Source of the DNA: Neospora caninum Liverpool
Taxonomy: Eukaryota; Apicomplexa; Conoidasida; Eucoccidiorida; Sarcocystidae
Direction of reading: 5' to 3'
Assembly: GCF_000208865.1 (NCBI RefSeq)
Contig: NC_018395.1
Coordinates: 1-64,000, forward strand
Length of the DNA stretch: 64,000 nt
The position numbers and the translations under genes were made by a program. Below, one piece after another: positions 34,728 through 47,603 of this stretch; the first letter of the stretch is position 1, and every line of letters begins with the position of its first letter. The notes below the pieces were generated by a model. That model searched no databases. It was not told where the DNA came from and saw nothing but the letters and a program-made list of their open reading frames with translations.

Positions 34728-37700
34728 TTACGATCTAACACGTGCAAACAAACACAGACACGGACACATGTAGCGCGTCGCTGAGAGAGAGGTTGCCTTT
34801 CTAAAGTGGAAGAAGGAGAAAAGACACGCGTGACTGTTCTTCTCGTTCCTTACCTGGGAAACGTCTCTAGCAAGAAGAGGAAACAGCGTGCTTGACGCAG
34901 CCCCGCACGTGCCCGCGAGGGCGACGGCGACACCACTCCACCTGCACCACGAGAGGGAGAAGCAGGCGACCAAAACGGCAGCAAAGGAGAGAAAGATGGG
35001 GAAAAAGAAAAAGACGAGAAGCACGTGGAGAGGAGCACCAGACGAGACAGATTTCCGAAGACGCGTTCCTTCATTTGTTTCACCCTCTGTTTTTTTCCTG
35101 CCTCTCTGCGCTTCTTTGTTCACCCGTAGTGAGCGACGATGAGAGGCGTCAGGGTGCCTTGCAGAATCGATCCAATGCTGCCGCTGCCATTGACGAGGCC
35201 TGGAAGGCAAAAGCAGAGACGAGAAGGACGAAAAAGGGGCCAAATCGACAGGTAAGAGACGAATACAGGCGGGAAAAGGAGAGAGAAGAGCAACGAAAGG
35301 ACACGGGACGACATGGACGACACGAAACGAAAAAGAGCGAGAAGTCAGGTAGCCGAAGAGAGAGAGCGCGCCACGAGGTTTTTCGAGAGACGGTAGAGAG
35401 GCTGAGAGCGGAGACGGACGAGGCGCACGAGGCGCGAGCCCCGATTCTTTTCTGCTGAGCAGAGAGAGAACGTCTCGGCTGTAAAACCTTACACGAGGCT
35501 GTGGCGACCAGTTGCTGCTTGTCTTGCTCCCGCGGCTCGTTTCCTTCTTCATGGTCCTTTTTCGTCCGCTTTGCCTCTTCAGCGCAGACATCGGCAGCAG
35601 CCATTCCGCCTAAAACGCTATCTGGACCCGCGACGCAGGAGCCGAGGAGAAACAGCAACACCCGCAGCTGTACAGACAGTTGACTCGGGGTGTTGGGATC
35701 CCGCTCGGCGAGAAGCAGCGCGCAGCATGCTGCCAGCAAACACAGCGGGGTGATGACCACGAATCGACGGCCCGAGCAAAGACGATCGGAGAGGACGCTG
35801 AGAAAGCAGAAAGAGAAGAAAAGGCAACACAAATGGAGGAGAGGCGGAAGAGGAGGGAAGGCGAGAAAGAGCGAGGGGGGAAAGAGAAAAAGACGAGAAA
35901 GAGTGGAGAAAGAGAAGAGAGCGGGGAGACGAGGGATGGAACAGGCAGGCGAGGCAGCGGCAGATGAAAGACAGAGGAGAGACAGGAGAGAAGAAAGAGA
36001 CAGGTCGAGGAGACAGAGGACTGCAAACTTTTTCTCGCAGAACAAAGACAGAGATCTCACCCGACAAGCACAGCTCCCGCGACGCCGCCGGCTTCGAAGA
36101 GAATCGATCCCCAAGCTGCGACAAGACACCGGCCAGCCAGGAGAAACAAAAGTGCGAAGGAAGAAAACAGGGGACTCCGCGAAGGAAAGAAGAGAGGCAC
36201 AGAAGATGAGAGGCCAGGGAAAGGAGCAGGGAAAACAGAGGGACACACAAAGAGGAACGAAAAGATCCGACGATTCCGAGGGCGATGAGCAGGAGGAAAA
36301 CATAGACGGGGGAAGGACTGACTGGAGAGACGTGCGAGTCCAAACGAGCCCCCAAACGGGCGGCAAAGAAAACGAGAGACTGACTTGCTTGCAGCGGAGA
36401 GAGGAGAAGGTGCGTTTGGAGGAACAGCGGCAGCCAGTTGATCAGAAGGTACCGCACGAGCTTCATGCAAAAGTATGCGCCACACAGTTCGCCGACACCG
36501 CGGACTTTTGCTGCGGTCCAGAGCAGCTGGCCAGCAGAGACAGCGGGAGCTTCTTTTGGTTCGCTTTCTTTTCTCGAAATGGTCCCCGCGTCGCTGCACG
36601 TCCCCAGCTTCGTTCCGCTCTCTCTATCTTCAACCTGTCTCTCGGCCTCTCCGCGCCGTTTCCGCATCTCGCCTGCTGTTCTCGACTCGCTTCCTGCTGC
36701 ATGCAGTTCGGCGCGGGCCGCCTTGGGCCCCACTGGGCGTTCGCCGTTCTCCTTCTCTTCTTCTCGCTCGGCTTCGAGCTCCGCGAAGCGGGCGGCGGGG
36801 TTCTCGATGAGGAAGAAGAAGAGCATCCCCCCCGAGAGAAGCACGCAGAGGCCAGGCACCAAGAAGACGAGGCGCCACGGCGCGCGCGGCTCGGGGAGCG
36901 GCAGCAGAAGCAACGAAGACGAAGACAGGAGCTCTGCCGCGACGTACGACGCAGCCATGCTGCCCGCTTGCTGACAAGTCGACCACACCCCTGCGGAGAG
37001 AAGGACAAACGGGAGACGGGAGCGCCACTCGAGGGACAGCACGTCCAGCGGAAAGGGGAAGGCCCAGAGAGGGGCGGCATGGGACTACTGTGGGGGATAA
37101 TCTGGGGAGGAGAGAAGACACAGGAGCGTTGTTCCACACCGCAAAAGAGAAACACGACGAGGCAGGGGAGACGTGCGAGGAACAGCCGCGAGCCAAGAAA
37201 CTGCGAAGCCTCAGTGTGTTTTCGGAGAGTTTTCTGCCCGCGATTTGGACCTTCTCCGTCGAGGACTGTCCACTTTTTTTTTGGCTCTTTGCTTGAGCGC
37301 GCAGAGAGAAAGCACGCGACGTTTTTAGGAACAACCCTTGCAGACCCGCAAGACCGGGGCACCACCCCACTGGACTGTTGAAGACAGCTAAAAGTTGACC
37401 TATGGGCTGCCCTGAGATTCGTTATTCTAACCCCGCTGGACTGCTTAATACAGCTGAATGTTGACCTATGGGCTGCCCTTAGTTTCGTTATTCTAACCCC
37501 AGTGGTCTGCTTAAGACAGCTAAAAGCTGACCTATGGGCTGCCCTTAGTTTTGTTCTAACCCCACTGGACTGCTTAAGACAGCTAAAAGCCAGAGGCGTT
37601 TCGGCTCACCGAAAGCGCCGCCGCCTCCGCGGGGCAGGCGACTCAGCCACTGCCGCAGGATGGAGACGAGGAAGGGGAAGACGAGCGCCTGAGCCGCGCC

Positions 37701-38894
37701 GTTCACGGCCCAGGCGAGCAGGAGCGCGGGGAGGCGCAGGAGCGGCGGCGGGGCGAAGGCGACAAAGAGGCAGGAGAAACTGGAGAGCGCGTACGCGAGG
37801 AGGAAGAAGGTTCTGAGAGTGTGGGCGAATCGAGCAGCCACGGGCGCAGCGAGCAGAAGCTGCGTGAAAGCGTACGTTGAAAGGAAGGCGGTGTCGATAC
37901 AGCCCATGTCTGCGGTCGAGAGGCGCAACTCGCGCTGCAGCGTGGCCCGCGCCGAGGCGAAGGGTTTGCGAGTCAGGTACAGCGCACTGTAGCAGAAGAA
38001 AGTCAGGATGAACTGCTGGAGATGGAGCCGAGAAAGCCGCGAAGAGGAAGACGGGCGAGAGGACGACGCAAACAGAGAGGCGGTCCGACACCACGTCGAA
38101 GCGAAGGACGAAGAGAGAGAAGAGCGAGAGAGAGAAGAGGGAGGAGAGAGAGAAGGGAACGGAGCACGAATCGTGTGGTTGGGGGAGGCGACCAGCGGTG
38201 CTTTCTCACTGTCGGAGTCTGTGTTTCCTTTCGAAGAGACTCCCGTCTGAGTGGCGAAAAGAGAAGAAATCGACGAAGGCGAAGCTCTCGAGGAGCCGAG
38301 CGTTGCGACGGTCGAGACGGAGGCATCGCACTGAGACGCAAGCGAGGAGAGCTGCTTGTTGCCTTTCCCTCCGAGCTGAACAGGGAAAGAAAGGACAGAC
38401 CAAAACTTGCTTGCTTCTTCTTCTTGCGAGTCGCCACCTTCGTTCTGCTTTCTCTTCGCGTGTCGCGCGGCCTTCTTTCCAATGAGACCTTCGGCGGGCG
38501 CTCCCTCGCCGTCCGTCTCCTTCCGGCCCCGCTCCGCGCCTCGACCTTCCTCTGTTGTCCCTTCTGCTGCCAGCAGAGGGCTCCCGCACGACTTGCGATT
38601 CTCTCTTCTTAGGCCTTCTCCCTGCCTCGTCTCGGGAGACACGCGCTGTTCAACCTCTTCCGGGGATTCCTTTCTTCCGCGGGCGGCGTGTTCCTTCGCT
38701 TCCTTCTCTCGCGGAGGCGAGGTGCGACGCGGGCGTCCGGCCGGCGTCTTTGGCGCGGCCTTCCGCACTGGATGGACACGCTCTGTTTGTACACCTGAAG
38801 CAGGAGGCAGAGCTTTTCTTCCGCCCCGCGCCGGAGACGGAGAAGGTTCTCGAGGAGACGCTGCTGCCGCAGCCTGCGCTCGTGTCTGTACCAT
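34728..38894 (-). CDS. Organophosphate:phosphate antiporter-type MFS transporter (SLC37/GlpT-like)
   Basis: Six exons (38894-37610, 36990-36385, 36115-36061, 35797-35493, 35199-35124, 34941-34728) join in phase into 846 residues. Residues 1-291 are a Ser/Arg/Glu-rich cytosolic extension. The first membrane helix follows with YSALYLTRKPFASARATL, matching the RK-x-F signature of glycerol-3-phosphate and glucose-6-phosphate transporters. Later segments agree with SLC37A4 in order: VWSTCQQAGSMAASY, a charged central loop of about 100 residues, FEAGGVAGAVLVGVLSDRL, then NGSGSIGSILQGTLTPLIV and HYGWSGVAVALAGTCGAASS. By family it exchanges a sugar or glycerol phosphate for phosphate; the substrate and the membrane are unknown. 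After DVSQ a strong donor (CAG|GTAAGG) is present, so the last about 40 residues could be replaced by an unseen exon. All other junctions close. Confidence 0.82.
37365..37589. repeat. 66-bp tandem repeat in transporter intron 1
   Basis: About 3.4 units begin with CCCCACTGGACTG or variants at 37365, 37431, 37497 and 37560 (spacing 66, 66, 63). They end about 20 bases from the exon 1 donor at 37609. Units share CTATGGGCTGCCCT and TTCGTTATTCTAA. Confidence 0.93.
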
Positions 38895-40534
38895 CGTCGA
38901 GGCGAGAAGAAGAGAAGGAAGAAGAGAAGGAAGAAGCGAAAGAAGGACGGAGGCGAAGAACGAAGAAGAAGAGAGGAAGAGAAAGAAGCAGGGAAGAAAG
39001 GGTGTACAGAAACGGTGCGCGAGGCCAAGTGAGAATAAACAGCAAAGGACACAGAAAGGTTCCTTCCGGATATGTTCTCGTTTCTTCTGTCACGTTACCT
39101 TTACTTCTCCGTTAAATTGAAGAGAACGGAACATGTCCCGCGGTGTACATACACCCTGGACCCCCCGTTTGTGGACGTGCGATGCCTCTCTCGTGTCTTC
39201 TGCGTCGCCGTCGAGTGTACATACGCCTGAGGAAAGAGGGAAAGGAATTTTCTGGTGTATGGAGGCGGCCTTGTGATAGCCCGGACACTGAAACACGACG
39301 AAGTTCGATCCTCTCTTCGTTTTTTGGTGTGTTCGCACAAGGGACGATTTTTCGCGAAGCGTCGCGCGAGAGAGAGCCGCTAGTTGGCGAGAGCGAAGCA
39401 ACAGCTCCAACGTGTAAGGTGTGCACGCAGTCTGCTGCTTTCTCTCGCTCTCGACCAAGCTCCAAAGACCGAGGTACGCCACCCTTTATGCACGGAGCAA
39501 TAATGCATTGAATTTCCTCTATGCAAAAGAGAGAGATAGAGAAAACCAACTCTCGCCTGCCGCCCTCCCCCGGAGCCGATTTCGAGGTGACTTCGCTGGC
39601 TGTTGTCCTCTTTTCGGGTCTTTTCTCGCCAGAAACTGGAGCCTCGGCTTCTCCTTTAAAATAGAGACAGTGGAACGGAAGAAAGAGAGATTCCGGTCGC
39701 CGAGGAGTTTATTTCAAAGTTCCGAAAGCTCGTAGTCCCGCAGTTTAGAACAGCAGAGGGTGTGGTGTGCCTCGTGCCGTTCGCCCCTGCACAGCGACCG
39801 CTCTTCACGCGTGCTTCGCTGATTCGCAGCTGGTCGGCAGGTTTCCGGCAACAGAACCTGACTTCTCTATTTTCCACGGGTCTGAAGAAGGAGAAGACTC
39901 TGAAGGAAGCGCAAATGGAGGGGAACAGAGAGGAATATCCTCTCCTCACAACTGTACTGCTCTCTGCTTTTCGCACGTGCCTTCTCGAGCGACAAGAGGG
40001 CTGAAAAAGCGGCACAGGAAACGCCCATTTGTCTTCTCCCCTATCTAGATCTTGCGCGCCATGTCCCTTTCTTTCTTACGCGATCGAATGAGTCGAGGGG
40101 TGGAGACGCCGTGTGCCGAAACGCGTTCGTGTCTGTTTCCTTTTCTACCTTTTTTTTCCTGGCGCTACGCAAGGCTGGCCTCCAAACCTCGCTCGAAGAG
40201 CGAGAGCTCTGTTCTCTCAATGGGTACCTTCTCCTGATCTAGCACTAAACGCTCGGCCCGCCTCACAAAACTCCCTTGCTGCTCTCCGGTGATGCCTTCC
40301 TCTCTGTTCATCCGTAGCTGACGCCTACACATCTGCCTGCTTTCCACCGTTCTCTCCTCGTCCTTTCCTCTTTGTCTCCCCTCTGTCTCTCTTTGCCTTT
40401 CCGTCCTTCTCTCTCTTTCGCTCCGCCTGTCCTTCCTCTTTGCCTTTCCGGCCTTCTCTGTCTTTCTCTCCGCTTGTCTTTTTTCTTCCGTTTCGTTCTT
40501 TATCTCTCTGTGACCCGGCGTTAGTTTTCTGACA
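38895..40534. other. Divergent spacer between OPA transporter and DHHC genes
   Basis: The two genes start away from each other, so both promoters and leaders lie here. It holds one perfect 14-bp inverted repeat (39142-39155) and a degenerate copy (39214-39227). A pyrimidine-rich stretch (about 40350-40510) precedes the DHHC start, as is usual for leaders in these parasites. Confidence 0.5.
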
Positions 40535-43115
40535 ATGGCGGCTCAGCAGTGTGAAGACGGTGAGAGGAGGGCGGGGAGGCGTGGAGACAGAAAAGGCAAA
40601 GATGAGCGTCTAGGAGAGGAAACAGCTGATGCCCTACCGCCTCAGGCCCGTAGCGCTACTACTCGTAGGGAAGGTATTTCTCCCTCTTCTTTCTCCTCTT
40701 CTTCCCAGCCTTCTCGTGAACCGCACCACGCGGCAAGAGCCTCTTCGCTTCTCTCTTCAGACGAAAACCACGACGCACCTGTCTCTCCCTCCACACACAT
40801 GTCTCCTCCTTTTTCCTCTCCTTCTCCTTCTGTTTCTCTTTCTCCTTCTTCTTCTTCTTCTCTTTCATCTTCTTCTTCTTCTTCTTCTTCTTCTTCTTCT
40901 TCTCTTTCTTCTTCTTCTTCTCCTCCTGTTTCTTCCTCTCCTCGTTCGTCTTGTCCTGGCGCTCGTCCTCTCCGTTCTGCTTCTCAGCCCACGGGGTTTT
41001 GTCTGTCGCGTTTCCACGCGGGATTTTTGTGGGGCAGAGCGCGAGTCGGCAACATCTGGATCCTCTACCGGAGTGCTCGGCCCGACGGCCTCGTGCTCGT
41101 CTTGGGGCCGCACTGGCAGTTCGCCGTCATCATGCTCGGTTTGAAGGCGGTAGGCGCAGAAAAACAAGCCCAGACGAAAAAGACAGAAAAGGCGACAGGA
41201 CACGCCGCGCGCGATCCCTGGGCACTCGTCCACCCTGTCTCAGAGAAGAGAGGCGCGGGAGACAACCTGGCAGGCGTCTCCCTCCGCGCTGGAAACAAGG
41301 CGACATGCATGCACCTTGGTGGTGTTTTCGCGTTCGTCCCCACAACCAATCCGTTCATGGAACTCAAAAGCACTCTCACGTATTGTGTTTATGAAGCGTG
41401 ATTCGCCTAGCCACCACGATCCGGTTGTTTGGGATCAACTCCCCCTGACTCCAGACGTCCTTTGCGCTGTCTCCTGTGCTCAGGCAATCTGTTGCGCGTT
41501 CCTCTTCGTCGCTGGCAGGAACGTGATCACCTCCAGTCGCGTCCTCTTCGCCGGCGGTGCGCTCCTCTGTTCACTGAGTTTTCTCTTCTTCATCTTGACC
41601 GTCCTGAAAGACCCTGGAATCCCGCGCATGAAGTCTCCTGTCCCCGCAGCGGTAGAACGGGAGGCGAGGAGACAGGTCGGCAAACGCCAAGACCTCGAGC
41701 TCCGGCACCTTGCAGAGGAGAGAGAAAGCAGAGAAGCGGAAGAAGGAAGAGATTTGGAAGCGAAGCGAAAGACGGCGGTCTCTGCTCCGGCTCGCCCTGG
41801 GTCTCCCTCTCTCCCTTCTCCCTCGCTCCTTCCGTCCTCTTCTTTTTCTCCTCTCTGTGTGCAGTCTGCTGACGCTTCGAGTCCTCTCCCTTCCTCGCCT
41901 CACAGTGGCGTCGCCGCTGTTCCTCAGATGGCCGTTTGCGAGACGAGAGCGACGGCTGCAAAAGAGGAAAACCACCTCCGCACGCTTTCTCGCAGTTCCT
42001 GTCCTCAGTCTTCTCCTTCTCCGTCTTCGCTCTGTGCACGTCTCCCTGTCCTTCCTGGTGAGAATGTGTTTCCTGCTCACAGATTTCCCGCGCTGGGGGA
42101 CCTGGAAAGTTGCTGGGGCGACCAAATGTCTCCGGCGCAACCCGGTGTATGTACACCTCCCGTGGAAGTTCTCGACGGCAACCAGAGAGAGGGAAGAGAG
42201 GCAGAGGCCGAGATGGGGGAGCCAGGGAGAGTCTTTCCGCGACTGTTTTCCACGGACCCAGTAACACTTGCCTCGCCCCAACACGAACGTGGTGTACAGA
42301 CACTGCGTCTTGGCGCGAATGAGAAGGTGTTTCAGGAGCGAATCGCTCTTTCCCAGACGGAATCGTCAAGTTGGGAGGAGACAGGGGAAAATGACGAGGA
42401 AGGAGAGGAAGAGGAAGAGGATTTCGAGCGGCACTCAGGATCGAGCAGGGACGCAAAGTACGCTCGGTTGGCATTGAAGAAGCCGCGGTGGGCTGTGAGA
42501 GAGAGACAGAGACGGTTTCCCGCTCGTTTTCGACAGTTGCAGAATCGGGGGAGTTACGTGTCGTTTGACCGAAGCGAAGACAACTCCCCGACGAGCAGCA
42601 GCTGCGATTCCCGTTCCCGCTCCTCTTCTTCGTCCGTGGAGGCGCTCGAGACTAGCTCCTCTCTCCGTCTGAATGTAGCCTCCGAATCAGGAGCGCACCG
42701 ATCGGCTCGCACCATGGCCATCCGCCGGCCGGCTTCTCCGCAGTCTGCGGTGTATGGACGCCGCAGCGCGTTGGGGAGGCGTCGCCGGGTGTTTCCGCCT
42801 TTTTCGGGCGCGCGGGCCTCGCCTGGTCTCTTTTGTCGCGATTGCCAGATTTTCCCGCCTCCAGGCTCCGTGCACTGCGACGATTGCCGAGTCTGCATTG
42901 AGGGCTACGATCACCACTGTCCGTGGACAAGCAAGTGCGTGGGGAAAGGCAACATTTGGGAGTTCCACGTGTGGATTATCTTGTCTCTCGTGACCATCTT
43001 CTACTACGGGCTAACTGCTGCCTTCCTCGGACAGGAAGAGAACCCCCGCGAAGGATCCTCTGCAGGAGCTGAGGTGCGCGCAGCCTTCAGAGGCGACCGC
43101 GGAGAGGGCGAGTGA
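40535..43115 (+). CDS. DHHC-type protein S-acyltransferase (palmitoyltransferase)
   Basis: Two exons (40535-41149 and 41484-43115) join in phase into 748 residues. A cytosolic N terminus contains a long Ser run encoded by TTC/TCT repeats (about residues 103-130). Membrane segments lie around 192-217 and 225-246. The second is followed directly by the DPG motif (LKDPG, 246-250). A very long hydrophilic loop of about 400 residues precedes the zinc-binding Cys-rich domain, which starts at Cys656 (CRDCQIFPPPGSVHCDDC) and contains the catalytic DHHC at 681-684. A third membrane segment (WIILSLVTIFYYGLTAAFL) follows. The enzyme is expected to attach palmitate to Cys residues of membrane proteins. 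The fourth membrane helix and TTxE motif of the family are not seen before the stop, so the gene may continue in an undetected exon. The start context ACAATGGCG is favourable. Confidence 0.85.
40845..40922 (+). repeat. TTC/TCT trinucleotide run encoding poly-serine
   Basis: The run lies inside exon 1 of the DHHC gene and encodes nearly uninterrupted serine. It also gives long hydrophobic (Leu/Phe) or basic (Lys/Arg) open frames in other frames, which are not genes. Length polymorphism between strains is likely. Confidence 0.9.
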
Positions 43116-46100
43116 AAGGCAAAAGGCGGGAACGGAGAGAGAAAGGGGCGAAGGCGCCGAAAAAGAGGAGAAAGTGAAGGACACGAGAGAAAGGTGTGGA
43201 GGAGACAAGAGGGACGGCAAGCCACGTGGATCACGCGAGCATGAAGGACAAAGACGAGACGAAGGCTGTTCCATGGGCACCTCAGACGAGCAGTTCAGAA
43301 GCGAGAGCGATGCCGAGAAGTGAGTTTCCTTGCAGAAAACAGCAAAGTTGGAGAGAGGCTAATCGCTTTTTTCCGGAACCTGCACAGATCCCCTAGGCCG
43401 CGTGTTTCAGAGAATCCTTTTCGAGACGTCCCCGACATGCGGTGGCGTCTTTCCACCGAAACACACGGAGTTCCACAGATGCAGAATGGACGAGTTTTTG
43501 TCAGTCATTTTTGATGCTCCTTTCTGAACCTGGAAATCCTTCCTAAGAGGAGACATCGAGGAAGGCCCGCAGATGCCCAACGCGAGCTTGTCAACACCAA
43601 TGTACGGACGTGCACTCTGCACGGGCGAAATGCAGACGTCTGTGTGCGTTTTCACGTGTAAGTGTATATCTTTATGTATTTCGTGGGCGTTGTGTGTATA
43701 TAGATCATTCGGAATTTCTTTTGAGAGTTTATATCTCTGGAGCAGTCTCTGTGTGTGTTTCTCTTTTGGGGCCTTAAGACTTCTTATCAATGTTTTGAGC
43801 GCGTGGACAGGCACTGACACGGTGGTGTCGGCGCCTTCTCGCTGAGACTTGCTTGATGAAAGCAAGAGCATCGGTCCTACGTTTTTTCCACTGTGCATGC
43901 GCAGCACAGATAGTGCACGGAACACAGGCGAGAGCGGCCTTCTCTCGCAAGATACCCAGGCAGAAGGAATAAAACGGGAGCACGAATGGGTCTCGCCTTC
44001 GTGGAGAAACAAAAACACGGAAGAAAGCGACCCAGAGGTGTCGAGGGATTGCTGTGCAAATGGACAGCCTCCAGATAGCGGCTCGAAAACGGGAGAGACG
44101 GGACCATTCAGCTTCATTTAAAATGCATATATATATGTATATATATAGATAGATGTGTTTGCATGTTTGTAGGTGATATGAAGAGACGGAAAGACCGAGG
44201 AGACAAGCATACATATATCGGATCTCTCTAGTGACTGCAGCCGTAGCTCAAATAGATTGGCATATGTCTACTTGTGCACGCATCCTCGCATGGAGAGAGA
44301 AAAATATAGGTGAAGAGACAGCCATATCTATATATATATATATATATATACATATATGGATATTTGCCGTTCCATCTGAATGGCGCTTGCGGTGGGTGAC
44401 GCGAGATGAAGGTTCGATGAGCACCCCAAGAAGGGCGGAAGAGCCCGGAATAAAGTTCATTCACGGTAGAGCTCTTCCGCTCTTCTTGGAGACTCTTTGT
44501 ACCCTCGCCGTTTCCAAGTTTTTCCAGCGCCTCCGACGATCTTTATGCTCGTGCGGAGGACACAGTCACACTTTTTTTGTATCGGTGTTGACGAAAGTTC
44601 TACCGCAGCAAGTCAGGGATCTCACAAACACTGGTTCTCGAGATCCGAAAGAACGAGAGCACACAAAAGGCTGAGGCAATCAAAATGTTTTCTCTTCTCT
44701 CTCCTGTTGGTTGAAGTGTCTTGTTTAGAGATGCGCGTATCTGTGCATATATTTGGTCGGTCACTCTTTCCTCATGTGTAGAAGATGTCTACCGCCCTAT
44801 ACGTCTCTATTGCTACAAACGTAGATAGTCCAACATGTATATGTGTCTCGTTCGGCGTGGCAGAAAGACAGATCTCCGCGACGGGGGGAGATGCGTTGCG
44901 CCAAAGGCATCTCTGGTGTATTTCCCTGCTCGCTTGATCCAAAATCTCCCCTTTTCAGAACTGTGACTCCTCCCGGAACCGCCCCCGCCATGCACTTTTT
45001 TGCAGCTGTGCGCCGCCTAGAGCGGCCGTCTTTTAGTGACCGCCTCAACCCCCTTTCTTCTGTCGTCCACGCGAACCCTTTCGGCTGCAAGACTGGAGGA
45101 AGCAAGGAGCAACGCAGTCGTCTCGGGGATGCCTGGTTCTTTCCTTCGTTTGCTCGGTTCGTTTCGCGCATGCACAGAAAATGTCCCCGCAGGAAAACAG
45201 CGCCGTCGTGACGCGCACGCTTCGCGAGACCCACCAAGCAGGCGCCTCCCGAGATTTTTAACAATCTCTCGACAGGAGTCAAAGCACAGGGCGATATTGG
45301 CTAAACAGAAGCTGTTTCTGTATAGAGTCGTCGCTCTCTGTTCTGGACGAGAGCGCCGCACGACATCTCGAAGTCGAAACGAATGCGCCTGGTAGTGATA
45401 TCTGACTGAGTTTTTCCTCTCGCTTTCCGTAGAGAAAAGGAGCAGATTCGGCAGCGTGTGGACTCCATGCAGATTCGCACAGTCTCCTGGGTTTTGAATC
45501 TGCGGGTCTCTAGCAGCAAGAAAGGCCTTGTGGATCAGACACAACAAAGCTGAAAAAGAAACCGAGACTTGTCACCTTTATCGCGGGAAACGTCCGTGAA
45601 AAAGTGCGGCAGAAAATCGCCGAGGTACGTCTTGTCCGTTCCCAGACGGCGCATTTTGGAAACTTGCTCGGATCTGCTCCAGCACTTTCGAGAGGTAAAC
45701 GGGGCAAGAAGAGGAAGGAAACGACGCGTGAGGTCGTTTTCTCAGAGCCGGAAACGAGCACAGAGATGCTTTGATAGGTTCGGCTCCTGTGGCGATAAAC
45801 GTGAACGCCACTCATTCAGATCACACTTAGGTGACCGTCTAGAAACGGAAATTTGCTACGGAAACTCGCCATCTTGCATCGTCTCGTCGAGAACCTCTCG
45901 TTCCCCGTTCGGCGGAACATTCTTTTCCTTGAGAGAGATCCGGAGCGAGCGCTCTAGAATCGAACTCGAAAGGTGCCAAGGACTGGAATCTTCATCTGCC
46001 GAAGGCAAGAGCTTCCAGATCGCAGACAGCATTTACTGATCAGAGAAAACAAGAGATCTCTTGCATTCCCCTCGGTAACGCAGTTCTCTTCTGTCGAAAG

Positions 46101-47603
46101 TTTCCTCAACTTTGTGTTCAGTTTAGAATGAAGGCCACCGCACACACTCCTCGAAAACGCGACTTCTCGAAGGCCTTAGTCTCTGTTTGACCTGGTTCGA
46201 TCTCTTAAGCATTCCCGCTCTCACCTTCGCTCTCTCCTCTGTTCTGCACCAGGAGAGTGAAGCAGCAAGACGTCTGTTTTCTCGTTCTTCCATCTTCCCC
46301 GTTACGGGCTGTCTTCCAGTCCGTACGCATCACTTCAGATAAACACACATCCTGTAGACTCGCTTTCTTTTCTGTTCTTCTTTCCTCCTTTCCGGTCTTC
46401 GTCTCAGTTACCGCGCACTCTAAATAGGCATCTTGGGGAGACGAGAGGAAGCCTGAATCGCCGTTTCTTTGGCCGTATCTCTTCGGTATCTTTCCTCCCG
46501 CAAAGTGAGAGACCGCGCGTGGAAAACACTCCGTCTCTTCTTCTGTCTCGTGGCGCGCCTTCGTTTGCTCTTCCCTCCTTTCCTTCCTATGAGTTTCCCA
46601 AGTCCTTCCTTCCTGGAGTCCCCACTGACTGTCTCTTTAATCCACTGTCCCCCTTTGCGACCTTGATGCCGCTTGCAGGACGAATTCCTGCTCTTCCCTT
46701 CGCTGTCCTCTTTACGGTCCCTCTCGTCTCTGGTTTGACTCCTTCAGCTCGTTAACCAGAGAAATAGCCGGCGCCTTTCCGTCTGTCTCACGGGTCTCTG
46801 CTGCCTTTCGTCTTTCCGTTTCTCTTCAGCGAAGTTTGTCTTCTCTTTTTCTCGCCGTCTTTCATGTGTTTTCCCCCCCGACATACCGTTGCCTCTTCTT
46901 CCTCTCTGGTCTTCGCGCACGTGCCGAGATCTGCAGCTACATGCGACCTTTAGAGATCTATCTTCTCGCAGGACCGCACACACAGGCTCCTTTCTTCCAC
47001 CGCGTTTCGCCGTCTGCGTGCATCTCGAGATGTGAATAACTTTCCTGGGGACGCGGTAGATAGTCCCTGCCATTCCGCTGTGCCTCGCCCCTTTTCCGCA
47101 GAAGAGAAAGGCGAGAGCACCAGAACGTGCTTATTTCTTCGCTGTGCGACACGGCGACATTTTGAGCCCAAGCGAGGGACAAATTCCGTCGCCATTGGGG
47201 GCCGCATCTTACTTTCCCTTCCCCCCCTTCTCTTCCTGGAAAAAACGCGGTTTCCAGTGGTTTCTTCTACAGTCCTTCTCGATTTCGAGCCATCTGTCTT
47301 TGCGAAGACCTCACTTTCTGTTTGACGTGGAAAACGTTGCTTTCCTTGCGTCTCCTGTGTCTCTACACCTGCCGTCCTCTGCCCAGCTCAGAACGCACTC
47401 GCGTCCATCTCTCCCGTCTCTCTTGCTCTCTCTCTATTTCGACTGCTCTCCCGCGAGGACGGGCGCCTGTGCCGAAGCCTCGGTTTCAGGTTCTTTGCCT
47501 GCCTTCAGTCCTTTCCGGCCTCGCCGTAGCGCGCCTACGCAACTCTGTGCAGGCTCGTTGGACCCTTTTCCCCGCCTGGTTCTTTCTTCTTTGCCTCGCC
47601 AAA
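43116..47603. other. Spacer between DHHC and FNT genes
   Basis: Both neighbours are on the plus strand. This should hold the DHHC 3' end (and perhaps a missing last exon), then the FNT promoter and leader. The part from about 46200 to 47600 is pyrimidine-rich, typical of a leader. TA runs occur at 44128-44150 and 44328-44357. I found no supported gene. Confidence 0.45.

Noticed and set aside
35690..37381. 563-codon open frame on the plus strand
   Set aside because: It is antisense to the phase-consistent OPA transporter exons, is Arg/Glu-rich low complexity, and has no domain.
40629..41144. Leucine/phenylalanine-rich frame and the opposite Lys/Arg-rich frame
   Set aside because: These are other frames of the TTC repeat in DHHC exon 1.
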